The notes beneath the pieces were generated by a model. The model saw nothing but the letters and a program-made list of their open reading frames with translations, made no database searches and was not told the origin of the DNA. Below, piece by piece: positions 21,303 to 31,699 of a stretch of 64,000 bases of DNA. The position numbers and the translations under genes are program-made. Source of the stretch: Limnephilus marmoratus (Eukaryota > Arthropoda > Insecta > Trichoptera > Limnephilidae); the NCBI GenBank assembly GCA_917880885.1, contig OU862923.1:28969770-29033769 (forward strand), in the 5' to 3' direction. Position 1 is the stretch's first letter. Each line of letters starts with the position of its first letter.

Positions 21303-21685
21303 AATTTGGAAGGCGGGTGGCCCACCGCCCCTGAAGCCTTTCATTGAATAATCAACACCTCTGCCATAGGTTAACCCAAGTGATTCGATATGTTAAGTGA
21401 CTTAGCATGGGTGTATGGGTGAGGTTTGCCTTTTCAAGTCTCGATGACGGATGAGTCTGCCAATCGATCAAGAGAGTCCGATCGAGGGATACTTTTGACT
21501 TTGACCCATTGCACCGCAGTTGGAGTTCCATCACTCCTGGGCACACTAATCCCCGGATTCTTACCCACCCCTTTTACCTAATCCTTTCTTTGAAAAATCT
21601 CCTTCACACAACATTCCCGGAGATGGCATAGATCCTGAGGAAAATGATTTTCCTTGTGCCTCCTGTGTGGAGTTAATGTAAAAAG
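21303..21685 (+). mobile_element. SINE-B copy, long subfamily, diverged
   Basis: Starts CAATTTGGAAGGCGGGTGG and ends at 'tgtgtggagttaatgt' plus A-rich sequence. It includes the central segment ('cgatcaagagagtccgatcg' near 21460). It is more diverged than the short copies, suggesting that the long form is older. Confidence 0.8.
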
Positions 21686-22084
21686 ATAAAAAAATCAAAC
21701 CTTTCAGAAATTTTCTTCGCTTATTAAATTAGTTCGATAACCTTTTTTAGAAAATCCTCTTTGATTCCTTCATCATTAAGTGAGTCATTTAAATTGAAGC
21801 GAAGAAATATTTTGCTTATCATAAATTGACTTCAATATTATTAATGGGCGTTCCGGAATGAATGGAGAAGCTTGAAGCTTTCACGGCTACCCCATTACGC
21901 CTAATTCCCGTAAATAAGCGTTTCTTCCTTGACTTAATCGTACCGAGTGATAAGCGTTACTTAGACCAATTCCCACGAATAGATCCAATCTTCTTGGATA
22001 ACTTGGAACTGCGATACCACCTGACTTAATGTCTCAATATAAATGTATAATTTGTACTCTGTACATGGTTTCTCATGGTCCTAT

Positions 22085-22815
22085 TTTCTCAGACTCGCGT
22101 TCTCTTCAAGACGTTATTCTTAAATAACTAGGTTCTCTTCAAGACTCAGGTTCTCGTCAAGACTCAGACTCTTAAATAATTAGGCTCTCTTCAAGACCCA
22201 GGTTCTCTTAAATGACTAGATTCTCTTCAAGACCCAGGTTCTCTTCAAAACCCAGATCGTCTTCAAGACTCATGTTCTCTTCAAGACCCAGTCTATTAAA
22301 TATCTAGGTTTTCTTCAAGATCCATGTTTTCTTCAAGATCCATGTTCTTTTCAAGATCCTGGTTCTCTTTAAGGCCCAGGCCTCTTCAAGACTCTGATTC
22401 TCTTCAAGACTCAGATTCTCTTCAAGACCCAGTGTAATAAATATGTAGGTTCTCTTCAAGACCCAGGTTCTCGTCAAGATCCTGGTTCTCTTCAAGACTC
22501 AGGTTCTCTTCAAGACCCAGTCTTTTAAATATATAGGTTCTCATCGAGACCCAGGTTCTCTTCAAGATCCTGGTTTTCTTCAAGATCCAGGCCTCTTCAA
22601 GACTCTCTGATTCTCTTCAAGATTCAGATTCTCTTCAAGACCCAGGCTCTTAAATAACTAGATTCAGACTCTTTTCAAGACCCGGGTACTAATCAAGACC
22701 CAAGTTCTCTTCAAGAACAAGGTTCTCTTCAAGGCACAAGTTCTCTTCAAGACCTAGGTTCGTTTCAAGACTCAGGTTCTCTTCGAGACCCAACTTCTCT
22801 TCAAGACCGTAAATT
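22085..22815 (-). repeat. Degenerate 18-bp minisatellite (GGTTCTCTTCAAGACCCA)
   Basis: About 35-40 imperfect units of TTCTCTTCAAGACCCAGG. The 18-bp period leaves a short minus-strand ORF encoding Glu/Lys/Leu hexapeptides such as LKRTWI, which is a by-product of the repeat. Occasional units are replaced by 'ttaaataactag', giving higher-order structure. Confidence 0.9.
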
Positions 22816-22819
22816 ATTG

Positions 22820-23630
22820 GAGTTCTCACGGTATTAGAAGATAATACCTTTCTAAAATAGGATTAAGAACAAGTTATTTATTCCATAATTTATAGAAATT
22901 ATGAAGAGAATCTCAAGCCTTTGTGGTTTAGATTCGCTCATTCAAAGGGGAATCCCCTTTACAAATTGAAAGTTTATTTTCCATCAGAAGTTTTCTATTG
23001 AATCCTTAACTTTTGTAAATGAGGAAGTTTATAAATAAATATAGTTAAATAATACCAAAATTAGTACGAAGCTACAATAAATTTTTCTTCAGAAGTAAGG
23101 GAAGAATTTTCAGAAAAGCCTGGTACGTAATTCACCCAAAGACTTTAAGATATTTATAAATCACAAATCTTCATAAAACTGCCTTACGGACGATTTATGA
23201 ATGGGCCGATTATTCTTCCAAGAACAGTAAAAGAACTTTGCCGTTTTTACCATTTTGCTATTTGCACTATTTCCAGAACATAAGGCTCTTAGCAGCCTGA
23301 ATTTCGTAAATTAAATCAAATATTTTTTTATATTGTTAACTTCAATACAGGCCAAGTCATAGTCATAGTGAGGTAGGATATAAAATAAATGATATGACTT
23401 ATGCATACAAACACAGAATTCATTGAAACGTCAAAAGTACACAAGCACTTTACACGACTACATGATAACATTTATTTATACTGGGTTTTTACAAGTTATA
23501 AAAACTCAGCTACTACACAAATAGGTACAAACAATTACATAAATCTAATCACACAAATTATACATTTGCATACATCTACATGAAGATTAAAAAACAAACA
23601 AATAAAAACAGAAAATTATAAAAATACATA
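22820..23630. other. AT-rich stretch, nothing recognised
   Basis: Non-coding, AT-rich DNA. A small open frame at 23401-23583 has no coding signal or known domain. Confidence 0.4.
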
Positions 23631-23631
23631 A

Positions 23632-24063
23632 AGGGGTGTTCAGACATCTAATATAACCGCTAGCAGGTATCTGTTGAACCGCGAGCGCTTATGTTTCGTG
23701 CCTTTCACACGGCGCAGATAAAATATTTCTTCATATGGTAGGAGAGGGGGTCAGTTGAATTAGCGAGCGGCCACGGAGTGCGCATTTTTTGTACTGAATC
23801 TATGAACTTGACATCTGTCACCCACCGGTCTTGGCAGCTCCGTGATTAAAATGACCCCCTATCCTGTTTTCGTCGGAGTGGGGGGCGCTTAACTGTTGGC
23901 ATATCGCCTCAGGAGCGGTTACGGCGTAATATGTGCATTGTCTATGGTTGATGTGCGCATAAAGCGCTCAGGTGTGAACGGTCTGAAGGGATTGTATGGA
24001 GAGCGATAAGTGGCGTGCTATGATCTTTTATATTTATATGCTCAATGTGAACGAGCTCTTAAG
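23632..24063. mobile_element. Possible hAT-like MITE (tentative)
   Basis: A GC-richer block begins 'aaaggggtgttcagacatct' and ends in 'tcaatgtgaacgagctctta', whose inverse resembles the left end over some 25 bases (GTTCA core shared). The interior includes 'gcgctcaggtgtgaacgg'. No coding sequence and no clear target duplication are seen, so the assignment is weak. Confidence 0.35.
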
Positions 24064-24403
24064 TTCACTCAAGTGACAGATAATACAAACAGAAGCAAGA
24101 GATACAAGAGATGCAAGAGGCACGAGTATATATATATAGGCACATATAATTGACCTCCAGACGATACAAAAAAGTATAGTAAGTCTACTACCCGTATTTA
24201 AAAAAATATTCCCTTTGAAATTAAATTAACATAAATATAATATTATGCAATAATGCCAATACATCTTTAATATATGTATAAAACAAAGTCTGGTTAGTTA
24301 CACCATTTATAACTCGAGAACGGCTGGACCAATGTTTATGATCTTTGTTGATATTTTTTGTTGGATTTGTCTCCGCCCCGAATGGTAGAATAGCTATTAA
24401 AAC

Positions 24404-24823
24404 TTTTTTTTTTATTTTACAGTGAATACCGCACAAGAATCTCAACTGCTCCCGTCTGGAGCCAGTGAGACTATGGCATCCCCAATTGGGGTATGTTGTG
24501 AGGCTGAAGGTAGTGGGGAGGGGAAGGAGGTGGGGAGGAGGAAGGTTGGGAAGTACCTGGCTATTCAGATCTGGTCACCAAACACGGCTAAAGCCATTTT
24601 TAAGCAACGTTTCAATTCTGAATGGTGGTCTTACTCCAGGGCGATACTAATAGTATCTGCCACTCTGGAACATGCCGCAAATGTACTATATATTATTTTA
24701 AATGAATTAATTGTGAAATAACACAAATTAATCAAATAAAATTTATTTGCGCATGCCGGGTTCGAACCCGCAACCTCCGGATTGTGAGTCAAGAGTCTTA
24801 TCCACTGGACTACGGAGGTCGTC
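24404..24823 (-). mobile_element. SINE-A, full-length tRNA-derived retroposon
   Basis: Minus-strand element of about 420 bp. The head (24823 down to about 24750) has a pol III A-box-like GTAGTCCAGTGGATAAGAC and B-box GGTTCGAACCC, as in a tRNA. The body includes 'ttccagagtggcagatac' and 'accattcagaattgaaacg'. The tail ends 'gtgcggtattcactgtaaa' with a poly(A) run. ORFs across it are incidental. Other copies are at 27530-27960, 38557-38690, 39618-39890, 49985-50290 and 54371-54758. Confidence 0.85.
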
Positions 24824-24848
24824 ATGGGAAAAATTAACGAAAAAAAAA

Positions 24849-25100
24849 TTATAAAGAAAATTCTTTTCCTCGTACATTTTGAATGGAACGAATTCTCATC
24901 TTTTGAAAGAGCTGCTGCAATATTGTGATAAATATAATATTGAATAGTGAGTGAATTCCAAAAATTTTGTTCTTAAACATATAATGCTGCCCCTCTTTCT
25001 TACACACTAAATGCGAATAGTCAAAAATGAGACAAACGGTGAACGTATGTCTGCACCCTTCCAAAGGAAAAAAATTACAATAATTATAATAAATCTTCCT
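24849..25100. repeat. Fragment of the inverted-repeat family at 42076-42584
   Basis: Shares 'tgagacaaacggtgaacgta' and 'tgtctgcacccttccaaagg' with similar sequences at 42190-42230 and, inverted, at 42460-42510. It is probably a truncated copy of that element. It contains no coding sequence. Confidence 0.5.
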
Positions 25101-25124
25101 CACACGAATAAAGAAAATGAAACG

Positions 25125-25870
25125 TACTAACTAACTAACTAACCATCACGCCGTTTCCCCGCAGGGGTAGGTAGAGAGGACGGACCGCCAAACAACTCGG
25201 TCTTGGCACACACTCTTTGCCTCACTCACATTCATACACCGTCTCATACATACTCTTCTATTATTCTGACTTTTGACATGGCCCGTCTCAAGTATCTGAT
25301 TAACTTGATCGTGCCATGTCTTCCTCGGGCGTCCCCGACTTCTTCTACCATTCACATTTGCATCATATATTCTTTTTACACTACTTTCTTCGCTCATTCG
25401 CTCTACGTGCCCAAACCATCTGAGAATTCCTTTCTTAATTTTGCTCATTATACTTGCATCAGCCTTACATTCTTTGCTGATATCCACATTTCTAACACGA
25501 TCATACATGGTTTTACCACACATACGTATCAGGGATCTCATTTCAACAGCATTCAGTTTACTTTCATCCTTCCTCTGCCAGTTCCATGCCTCACTGCCAT
25601 ACATCAGGGTAGGTGGTACCAGGACTCCATTGTGGACTGCTAGCTTCGCTTTTTTTGACAGTTTTTTATTAGCGCCAACGGCATTCAGTCCTCCATTAAT
25701 GGAGTTAACCGGCATTTACCGTTCTTTCAATATCTCTATCAGCCTTCCCATTTTCGTAAACATACTACCCAGATAAACAAACTCATCCACCTGCTCCAAG
25801 TATTCATCATTCACAACTATATCGCAATTCCCGAAAATGAAACGTAATTCCCGAAATTAAGTGGAAAAGT
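25125..25870 (-). pseudogene. 5'-truncated LINE with (GTTA)n tail
   Basis: Minus-strand translation gives the C-terminal part of a non-LTR reverse transcriptase: 'EYLEQVDEFVYLGSMF' from about 25800, then, after a stop near 25718, LSKKAKLAVHNGVLVPPT, LMYGSEAWNWQRKDESKLNA, EMRSLIRMCGKTMYDRVRN and a basic RGRPRKTW motif. The element ends in GGCGTGATG followed by four GTTA/TTAG repeats (25128-25144), a microsatellite-like tail instead of poly(A), as in RTE-related elements. The same 3' end occurs alone at 53633-53735. One stop codon makes this copy non-functional. Confidence 0.8.
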
Positions 25871-26990
25871 AAGAAAATCACAAAAATTAAAAATCCGTAC
25901 ACAACGCCATCACTGATACTCACATACACTGATACTCACAAAAACAAAATACGGACAGATGCGCATCGATAATTCTTCGTCGTGTAATTTTTAACTTAGT
26001 AAAAAAACAGAATTTAATTCAGCTAATAGCAGTAGAGTAGCGTGTCTTGGAGGGGCCCTGTATCAAAATTAGTTGGGGGGCCCTAATGAAGGATAAAGCT
26101 TTCTCACAAAAGAAACAAAAGGCCTCTGTAGCCCGGGAGCCCCGTATCATTGATACGGCTGATACGGCGGTAGCTACGCTACTGGCTAATAGGTTAACAC
26201 AACAGTAATAGATTCGACAAAATTTCTTTTCACACATCGAATTTTGAACAAATGAAGTTATGCATACATTATTTTCAACCCTATACCAAACATTCTACGC
26301 ACCAGTTAGAATAATTAATATCAGGCAACCTTCACGAATTTCTATTTTTGGGATAAACAGTTTTAAATATTCCCACGGGCGCGTGAATAAAATCATAATT
26401 TAGAGGGTTCATCTCCAAAAGCAGCATTTACGTTTTATCACCTCTTACCGGAACTGGAACAAAGCCATCCTCCCGTACAACGCATAAATATTCCATGTGA
26501 TGCCTACAAATTCCGTAAATAAAATACAACCTGCCCCCTTTGGTCGCCGTTTCACCTGTCCCGCGGTGATGAATGGCCCGGAAAAATGAATTCGAATTCA
26601 GCATCCTATCATGAGAGATAAATTATTAAATATGGCAATTAAAAGGGACCCACCCCTCTGAAGCTGAGTGAAAAGGACGCACCAATGCGAAAGTGGCTTT
26701 ATGTGTTTTCAAAATTTAAAGTGTATCAAATGAAAAAAAAAAATATAACCTAACTTACTGTAAATGGATTTTTTATATAACTAACAAGCTGTAAACTAAA
26801 TGTATTGAAACTTCGTGTATTGAATTCTTTTAATAGAATAACTGTCTTTTATAATAACAATACCTACATTTTTTATTTCTGTGTCTTGTTCTTTTTTGTG
26901 TCTTGTTCTTTTTCATATTTCGTTTAGATTTGTTAGTACTATCTTCTTATTAAATTTAACTTCTTATTAAGATCTAAATGTCTTATTACC
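25870..26990. other. Non-coding stretch, no recognised element
   Basis: Mostly AT-rich. A GC-richer patch at 26030-26190 with 'ggggccctgtatcaaaatta' and 'ggtagctacgctactgg' may be the end of a degraded DNA transposon, but no borders can be set. Confidence 0.35.
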
Positions 26991-26992
26991 AT

Positions 26993-27508
26993 GTACAAAA
27001 CACGCCAAACTTTAAGACCGGCCTGACGTTGATCAGAAATCGTCCCAATTGGCGCATTTCAGGGCAGAAAAGTGGTATGTCACCCCGCCCGTGCCTTTCT
27101 CGGTCGCACGTATGTTTTTACTCAATTTTCTCTTTCGCTTTTTTTTACGTGAGCTTCGCACAGGAGGCTTTGAGGAAGATAATTTCCCTCAGGGCCTATG
27201 TCATCTTTGGGGATGCTGTGTGGAGGTTTTTTTTAAGGAAAGGAAGGAGAGGAGAGTTCTGGGAAGGAAAAGGGTTTAAAGTGTGGGTAGGAATCTGGGG
27301 TTCAGTGTGTCCTGGTGATCCACCTCCAAGACCTAAACAAATCTCACCCCATGAACCCGGGCACCCCTGCTAAATCACCAAACGTAGCGAACCACTTGGG
27401 GTGACCTATGGCAGAGGTGTTGGTTATCCAATAAAGGTTCCCGGTTCGCTTACGTTCATTGTAAAGTCATGTACCGTCTTCAGGCCGGGTCTTAAAGTTT
27501 GGCGTGTA
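26993..27508. mobile_element. Inverted-repeat element carrying a SINE-B insertion
   Basis: The left arm 'acgccaaactttaagaccgg' (about 27001-27020) and right arm 'cgggtcttaaagtttggcgt' (about 27486-27505) are inverse copies with 'cctgacg/cgtcttcagg' extending inward. A SINE-B copy lies between. It is a probable MITE of unknown superfamily. Confidence 0.55.
27139..27449 (-). mobile_element. SINE-B copy, short subfamily, 5' end cut
   Basis: Minus-strand copy with poly-T at about 27139-27147. It ends at 'aaaggttcccgg' (27449), so the first ~25 bp of the consensus are missing. It lies inside the inverted-repeat element 26993-27508. Confidence 0.8.
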
Positions 27509-27529
27509 CTATGACGTGTTTTCTGTGTT

Positions 27530-27960
27530 GTTTTTTACGTGAATACTGCACAAGTGTCCCAATTTTTTTTTTTTTACCTTAACTCCACACAGGAGGCCCT
27601 GAGGAAAATAATTTCCCTCAGTGTAGAGGGTCTTTTTGAGGAGAGGAAGGAATGAACATTGGTCTTGAAGAGACCCATGTTGTAGGAAGGAGGAAACACA
27701 GAGGCCGGCAAATCATTCCACAGCCGAGCTGCTGAACACAAGAACGAGTCGAAGAAACGACCCGTTCTCATGTGACAAATGTCAAACGTGTACAAATGTT
27801 GGGCACATTGCTCCCAACCGTCTGAAGATAGTAGAACTGTGGCATTCCCGATTGGGGTATGTTGTCAGGTTAAAGGTAGCGGAAATGGGGAAGGAGAAGA
27901 TCTGATCACCAAACACGGCGAAAGCTATTTAGATTCTGAATGATGATTTATATTTCGGCT
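27530..27960 (-). mobile_element. SINE-A fragment split by a LINE insertion
   Basis: The left part 'gtgaatactgcacaagtgtc' at 27540-27563 and right part 'gtggcattcccgattggggt' from 27839 onward belong to one minus-strand SINE-A tail. Between them sits the LINE 3' end 27567-27838. The SINE body continues to 'aaacacggcgaaagc' near 27950 and then ends; the tRNA head is absent. Confidence 0.65.
27567..27838 (-). pseudogene. LINE 3' end sharing its tail with SINE-B
   Basis: Minus-strand ORF end resembling jockey/CR1-type polyproteins: 'RTGRFFDSFLCSAARLWNDL' followed by PASVFPPSYNMGLFKTNV. It runs into a tail with 'gggaaattattttcctcagg' and 'gcctcctgtgtggag' and a poly(A) run. That tail is the 3' end of SINE-B. 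This is therefore a candidate autonomous partner of SINE-B, here 5'-truncated to about 270 bp. Confidence 0.75.
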
Positions 27961-28629
27961 TAATATTTAAGAGCTCCGTAGCTCACGATGAAAATGACGC
28001 CGTGAGCTGAAAACAGCTGCGTTAAACTTAAGATTTCGAGCTGAAAATTTTGTGCTAATTTCATTACGCAAGATATCGAAAACGGTTCTTTGCTTTGCAG
28101 CAAAGATGGTTAATCATAAAGCGACCACTTATTACTTTCTTTTTCAAAAGGCGCCAAAATTTAAGCGGTTCTAGGCGTCATATATCTCAGGGCCGGGGTT
28201 GACAAGTCAAGACATTTCTACCTACGTCACAAAAAAGCATATAAATCGTCTCATTTACGTCTTATCGTATCTATCACTAACGCATTGATTAGGGATAGTC
28301 TTGAGAAAATAGATTTGACCAGTCTACTGAATAGAATATTATAGTCTTCGGTCAATAGAGGTGTGGCCAATGCGATGGACGAATTTAGCTTTCTGTTTAC
28401 TTGGTGAGTAATTCCAGGTCTATTATTTTTTCGGAAGAACATCCAGATGGCCGTGGTTCCTCCTAATCGTTCAAGCAAGCCGATTGATTGTTGGTTTTCA
28501 ACTTTCTGCTATGATAGTAGGCAATCTTTAATCTTTGGGTTCATTCAAAGAATATCAATATTATCAGATAGTGAAGTATACGAGATCTATCGGAATTTTA
28601 ATATAAATGTAAGAATATCCCCTCCTTCC

Positions 28630-28735
28630 TTTCCTATAAAGATCATCCCACAGTATCCCTAAAGACGAGAGAGGCCCTAAGGGGATGTATTTTCCTCAGG
28701 GCCTCCAGTGTGGAGTCAATGTAAAAAAAAAAATA
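28630..28735 (+). repeat. SINE-B 3' end fragment
   Basis: Only the last ~100 bp are present: 'catcccacagtatccc' to 'cagggcctccagtgtggagt' plus a poly(A) run and an AT microsatellite (28735-28746). Strong 5' truncation is typical for target-primed reverse transcription. Confidence 0.75.
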
Positions 28736-28867
28736 TATATATATATTTTTTTTTTAACTTAAGGTTAAGGTTATTACGGTTAAGGTTTTCACGGGTGTAA
28801 GATGTGAAACAATTTTCTCGGTTTACCCGCGTAACGTAGTCCTGAGAAGGACCTTTTAACTCCTGAC

Positions 28868-28898
28868 GTTTCGGACAGATCACACTGTCCATTTTCAG
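28868..28898 (-). ncRNA. Hammerhead-ribozyme-like core (PLE family D)
   Basis: Read on the minus strand: CTGAAAA, a 6-bp hairpin GGACAG/CTGTCC, then GAAAC. The conserved G8 of the canonical CTGANGA box is A here, so activity is doubtful. Position in the PLE terminal repeat supports the identification. Confidence 0.45.
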
Positions 28899-29099
28899 AG
28901 GCCTTATGTCTTTAGTTTTTGTCTCAAACTGATAGCTTTCGCATGTCTGTTCGGTCCAGAGTCCAAGACTTAAGTGAGTGCAAATCAATTCTTATGGCTA
29001 GAACGGAGTACCCGGGTTGAATGTGATTTATGGTGCTGGGGGTAGGAGGTGGGACCGGCCGCGGCAGTCTCAGGCGGTTTACATGTAGAGACCTGGGGG

Positions 29100-29269
29100 C
29101 CTAGTCACTAATTTTTGTAAACCTCCGTTTCATGAAGTTACGGGTTTAGCTACGTCACATACCCGTATTTTGACAGATTCGCCAACTTAAATAACAACAA
29201 CAACGGGTATGTGACGTAGCTAAACCCGTAACTTCATGAAACGGAGGTTTACAAAAATTAGTGACTAGG
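29100..29269. mobile_element. Foldback MITE with ~68-bp arms
   Basis: The left arm starts GGCCTAGTCACTAATTTTTG and passes through 'tttcatgaagttacgggttt' to 'acgtcacatacccg'. The right arm is its near-perfect inverse ending in CAAAAATTAGTGACTAGGCC. The loop is about 38 bases. It is inserted in the PLE remnant and supplies the stop codon now ending the endonuclease frame. Confidence 0.85.
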
Positions 29270-29673
29270 CCCACTGATTGGTTAGGCTAATTGAGGGTAC
29301 TTCTGATAATTTTGGAAATACCGTTTTTGGGGGATTTTTGTCAATTATTACTTTCCAGGTGTTGGGAATTCTTATGGAGTCGTTTCTGGTGTTCATATTA
29401 TTTTTATGTTTATAAATTTCTATCGCTTTGCGGTTAATTCTTTTTGGTTCATTGTATACGCTAGCTATTGATGTTGTATTATTAAAGTCTATTTTATGAT
29501 CTTCATTAAGGACGTGTTGAACTAAGGATGAAGTTAAGCGTTTATTAGTGACATCTACTTTATGTTCTGCAATTCTACAAGATATTTTGCTATTGCATCG
29601 TCCAATATAGATCCTTTCACATGCCCCACAAGGTATTTTATAAATCCCGTGTGATTCAAGTGGAATGTGGTCT
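29265..29673 (-). pseudogene. Penelope-like GIY-YIG endonuclease domain, fragment
   Basis: From the minus strand at 29673, a frame of about 135 codons with no ATG start: DHIPLESHGIYKIPCGACE, then RIYIGRCNSK with the GIY and YIG signatures. About 30 residues later are the HKVDVTNKR region and a conserved NRKAIEIYKHKNN segment containing the expected Glu. GIY-YIG nicks the target DNA to prime PLE reverse transcription. The reverse transcriptase is lost; an in-frame stop lies just upstream in the inverted terminal repeat. The frame ends at a TAG contributed by the foldback MITE. Confidence 0.8.
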
Positions 29674-29751
29674 TAGGAGTTAAAAAGTCCTTCTCAGGAC
29701 TACGTTACGCGGGTAAACCGAGAAAATTGTTTTACATATATATATATATGT

Positions 29752-30706
29752 ATAAATAATTCCCCTCGGGGCCTCTGTCACCTTTGGGGATGCTGTATGG
29801 ATGGTCTTTTTTAAGAAAGGAAGGAGGGAAATTCTGGGAAGGAAAAAAGTATGTATGTGAAAAGGGGTGGGTTAATCTGGGGTTCAGTGTATCCAGGAAT
29901 GACGGAAGTATGAATCTATCCTACCCACTGCGGCGTATGGTGATTAGGGATGCAACGATATATCGGAAAGCCGATAATTATCGATATATCGATCCTTAAA
30001 AATATCGATATTTATCGAAAAATATCTATAATATAGCCGATATCGATATATCAATATCGAAAAACTCAATATATCATATCGAAATATCGAAAAACCCGCC
30101 CAAATTGAAATACCCACAAAATCGGGTAAAATGATATTACTGGCAACACTGACTACCTAAAAAAATTTATTCTGTTCTCTACTCTAATCTGTGGTTGGTG
30201 AAAGCACCATAAATCTTTGGCTCACATGCAAAAGAAGAAATAAACTGACCGTGACGACAAGCTCACATTAGTCACATTATATCTTTCTCCTCCTGTACAC
30301 ACTCTTGAAACATGGCAAGAGATGTAAGGTGTATATCCCAAAATTATATACATACATTAATATAACTAAAACTGCATTGGATTTCTATAAGGAAAAATAA
30401 GAAATATCGATATATCAATATCGACTTAATTCGATATATCGATGTTTTCAAAATCCTTGCATCCCTAATGGTGATGTTCCGAGAGAGTCTGGCTGGAGAG
30501 CTCATAAGGTTTCCCTCAGACAGTCTCTCTCGGTCCGGTCTTCCACGCAGCATCCGCTGCCAAGACTCGGATAAACCTCACTCCAAGAACCCGGACACCC
30601 CTGATAAACTTAGCGAACCATTTAGGGCGACTTATGGCAGAGATGTTGGTACTCCAATAAATAAATGGTTCCCAGGGCTGCGATATCCGTACCGCCTCCC
30701 AAATTA
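29752..30706 (-). mobile_element. SINE-B copy, long subfamily, split by a hAT-like MITE
   Basis: The left part (29752-29944) contains 'cccctcggggcctctgtc' and 'tgacggaagtatgaatct'. The right part resumes at 30468 with 'atggtgatgttccgagagag' and runs to the inverted 5' end near 30706 (CCGCCTCCCAAATT). Removing the MITE and one 8-bp duplication restores a continuous SINE. Confidence 0.85.
29945..30467. mobile_element. hAT-like MITE with 8-bp target duplication
   Basis: Terminal inverted repeats TAGGGATGCAA and TTGCATCCCTA; subterminal regions rich in TATCGATATATCG on both sides. The 8-bp duplication ATGGTGAT flanks it (29937-29944 and 30468-30475), the size made by hAT transposases. It is 523 bp long with no ORF. 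The insertion in SINE-B dates it later than that SINE. Confidence 0.9.
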
Positions 30707-30709
30707 GTG

Positions 30710-31190
30710 AATAAAATAGAATGTACAAGAATTGCTCGTAATACACATACATACGAGATATAGTTACGTGATGTGAAATGTGACTTACTCGCAATAGCAC
30801 GTATTCACACGAAAGTAATATGAACATGGTTACAATTATCTATAAGGCGATGGTAAAAATGAAAAAAAGTAGCTTTAAAAACGTCCCAATTCCGTTTGTT
30901 AGCGTGGACGAAATTTATGATTAGGGTTGGAATTATTTTAACGTCACAGGTATGATAAGAGTAGAATATACCCGAGAGGAAATGTAGCCAGTGTTCAAAG
31001 TGTGATAGTAACACAAAATATGACGGCTGTCACCTGCAGAAAAAGGTGCGAAAAAAATTCGTGAACGAAAGTGAAAAATGTTTTATTCCGCGAACCGGGT
31101 AGTACGAGTATAATTAATGGTTAATGCCCTGCCAAATTATTCAATACGTTAACAAATATCAACAAATGCATTTTTATTTATAAGTATTTA
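30710..31190. other. AT-rich stretch, nothing recognised
   Basis: No domain, RNA gene or repeat terminus seen. Small ORFs on the minus strand lack coding features. Confidence 0.4.
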
Positions 31191-31194
31191 TGTG

Positions 31195-31690
31195 ATTTTT
31201 AATTCTCTCTCTCTCTGGTTTCAATCGTGGGATTGGTTTGCAGCAATTTCATCTATACGTTTCTTCCACTCTTCCCTGTCTTGTGCGGCTCTTTTGAAGT
31301 CTGCATATATGAGCAGCGCACGTCCACCAGAAGGTCCTTCAGGTACTCTCGGCGTGGGCCTCCCTTTAGCGTTTGTCCCCTCGGTCATACCCTCCATTAT
31401 GGCATGCAAGAGGCCTTCTTGTCTTATAACATGGCCGATCCATCTTGCGCGCCTTTCGGATAAGGTCCTGAGCAGGTGCCTTCCTCCTTCGATTCTTTGG
31501 AGAGCCTCCTCATTTGTGATGTGGTCTCTCCAGGAAATTCCTAATAGTCTTCTATAGGACCACATCTCAAAAGCCTCTATCTCTTTCGGATAGGCACCAT
31601 GTTTCGCAGCCGTACATCAAGATACTCCATACATAGGTCTTGATGAGGAGTATTCTCAGTTTTAGGTCTATATTATTCGATTCTATTATT
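31195..31690 (-). pseudogene. LINE reverse-transcriptase C-terminus, decayed
   Basis: Minus-strand pieces: 'LLIKTYVWSILMYGCETWC' (about 31660-31600), a stop/frameshift near 31575, then MWSYRRLLGISWRDHITNEE and RRARWIGHVIRQEGLLHAI. The YGCETW and WIGHVIR motifs are typical of the C-terminal end of non-LTR reverse transcriptases. It is a different family from the copy at 25125-25870, and the frame is broken. Confidence 0.75.
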
Positions 31691-31699
31691 TTCGACAAA

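Larger units (their letters stand above)
28790..29740 (-). mobile_element. Penelope-like element remnant, family D, with inverted terminal repeats
   Basis: A ~60-bp sequence containing 'ctcggtttacccgcgtaacg' and 'tagtcctgagaagga' occurs at 28808-28866 and inverted at 29677-29738. Between them on the minus strand are a GIY-YIG endonuclease reading frame, a 3' untranslated part, and a hammerhead-like core (28898 down to 28868). This layout of partial inverted terminal repeats around the ORF end is typical of Penelope-like elements. A foldback MITE interrupts it at about 29100-29269. Confidence 0.75.

Noticed and set aside
22304..22495. Minus-strand ORF with Glu/Lys/Leu hexapeptide repeats
   Set aside because: It is a by-product of the 18-bp minisatellite and lacks splice or start context.
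24422..24721. 99-codon ORF ending in a hydrophobic segment
   Set aside because: It lies wholly within SINE-A, on the strand opposite to its transcription, and recurs in broken form in other copies.
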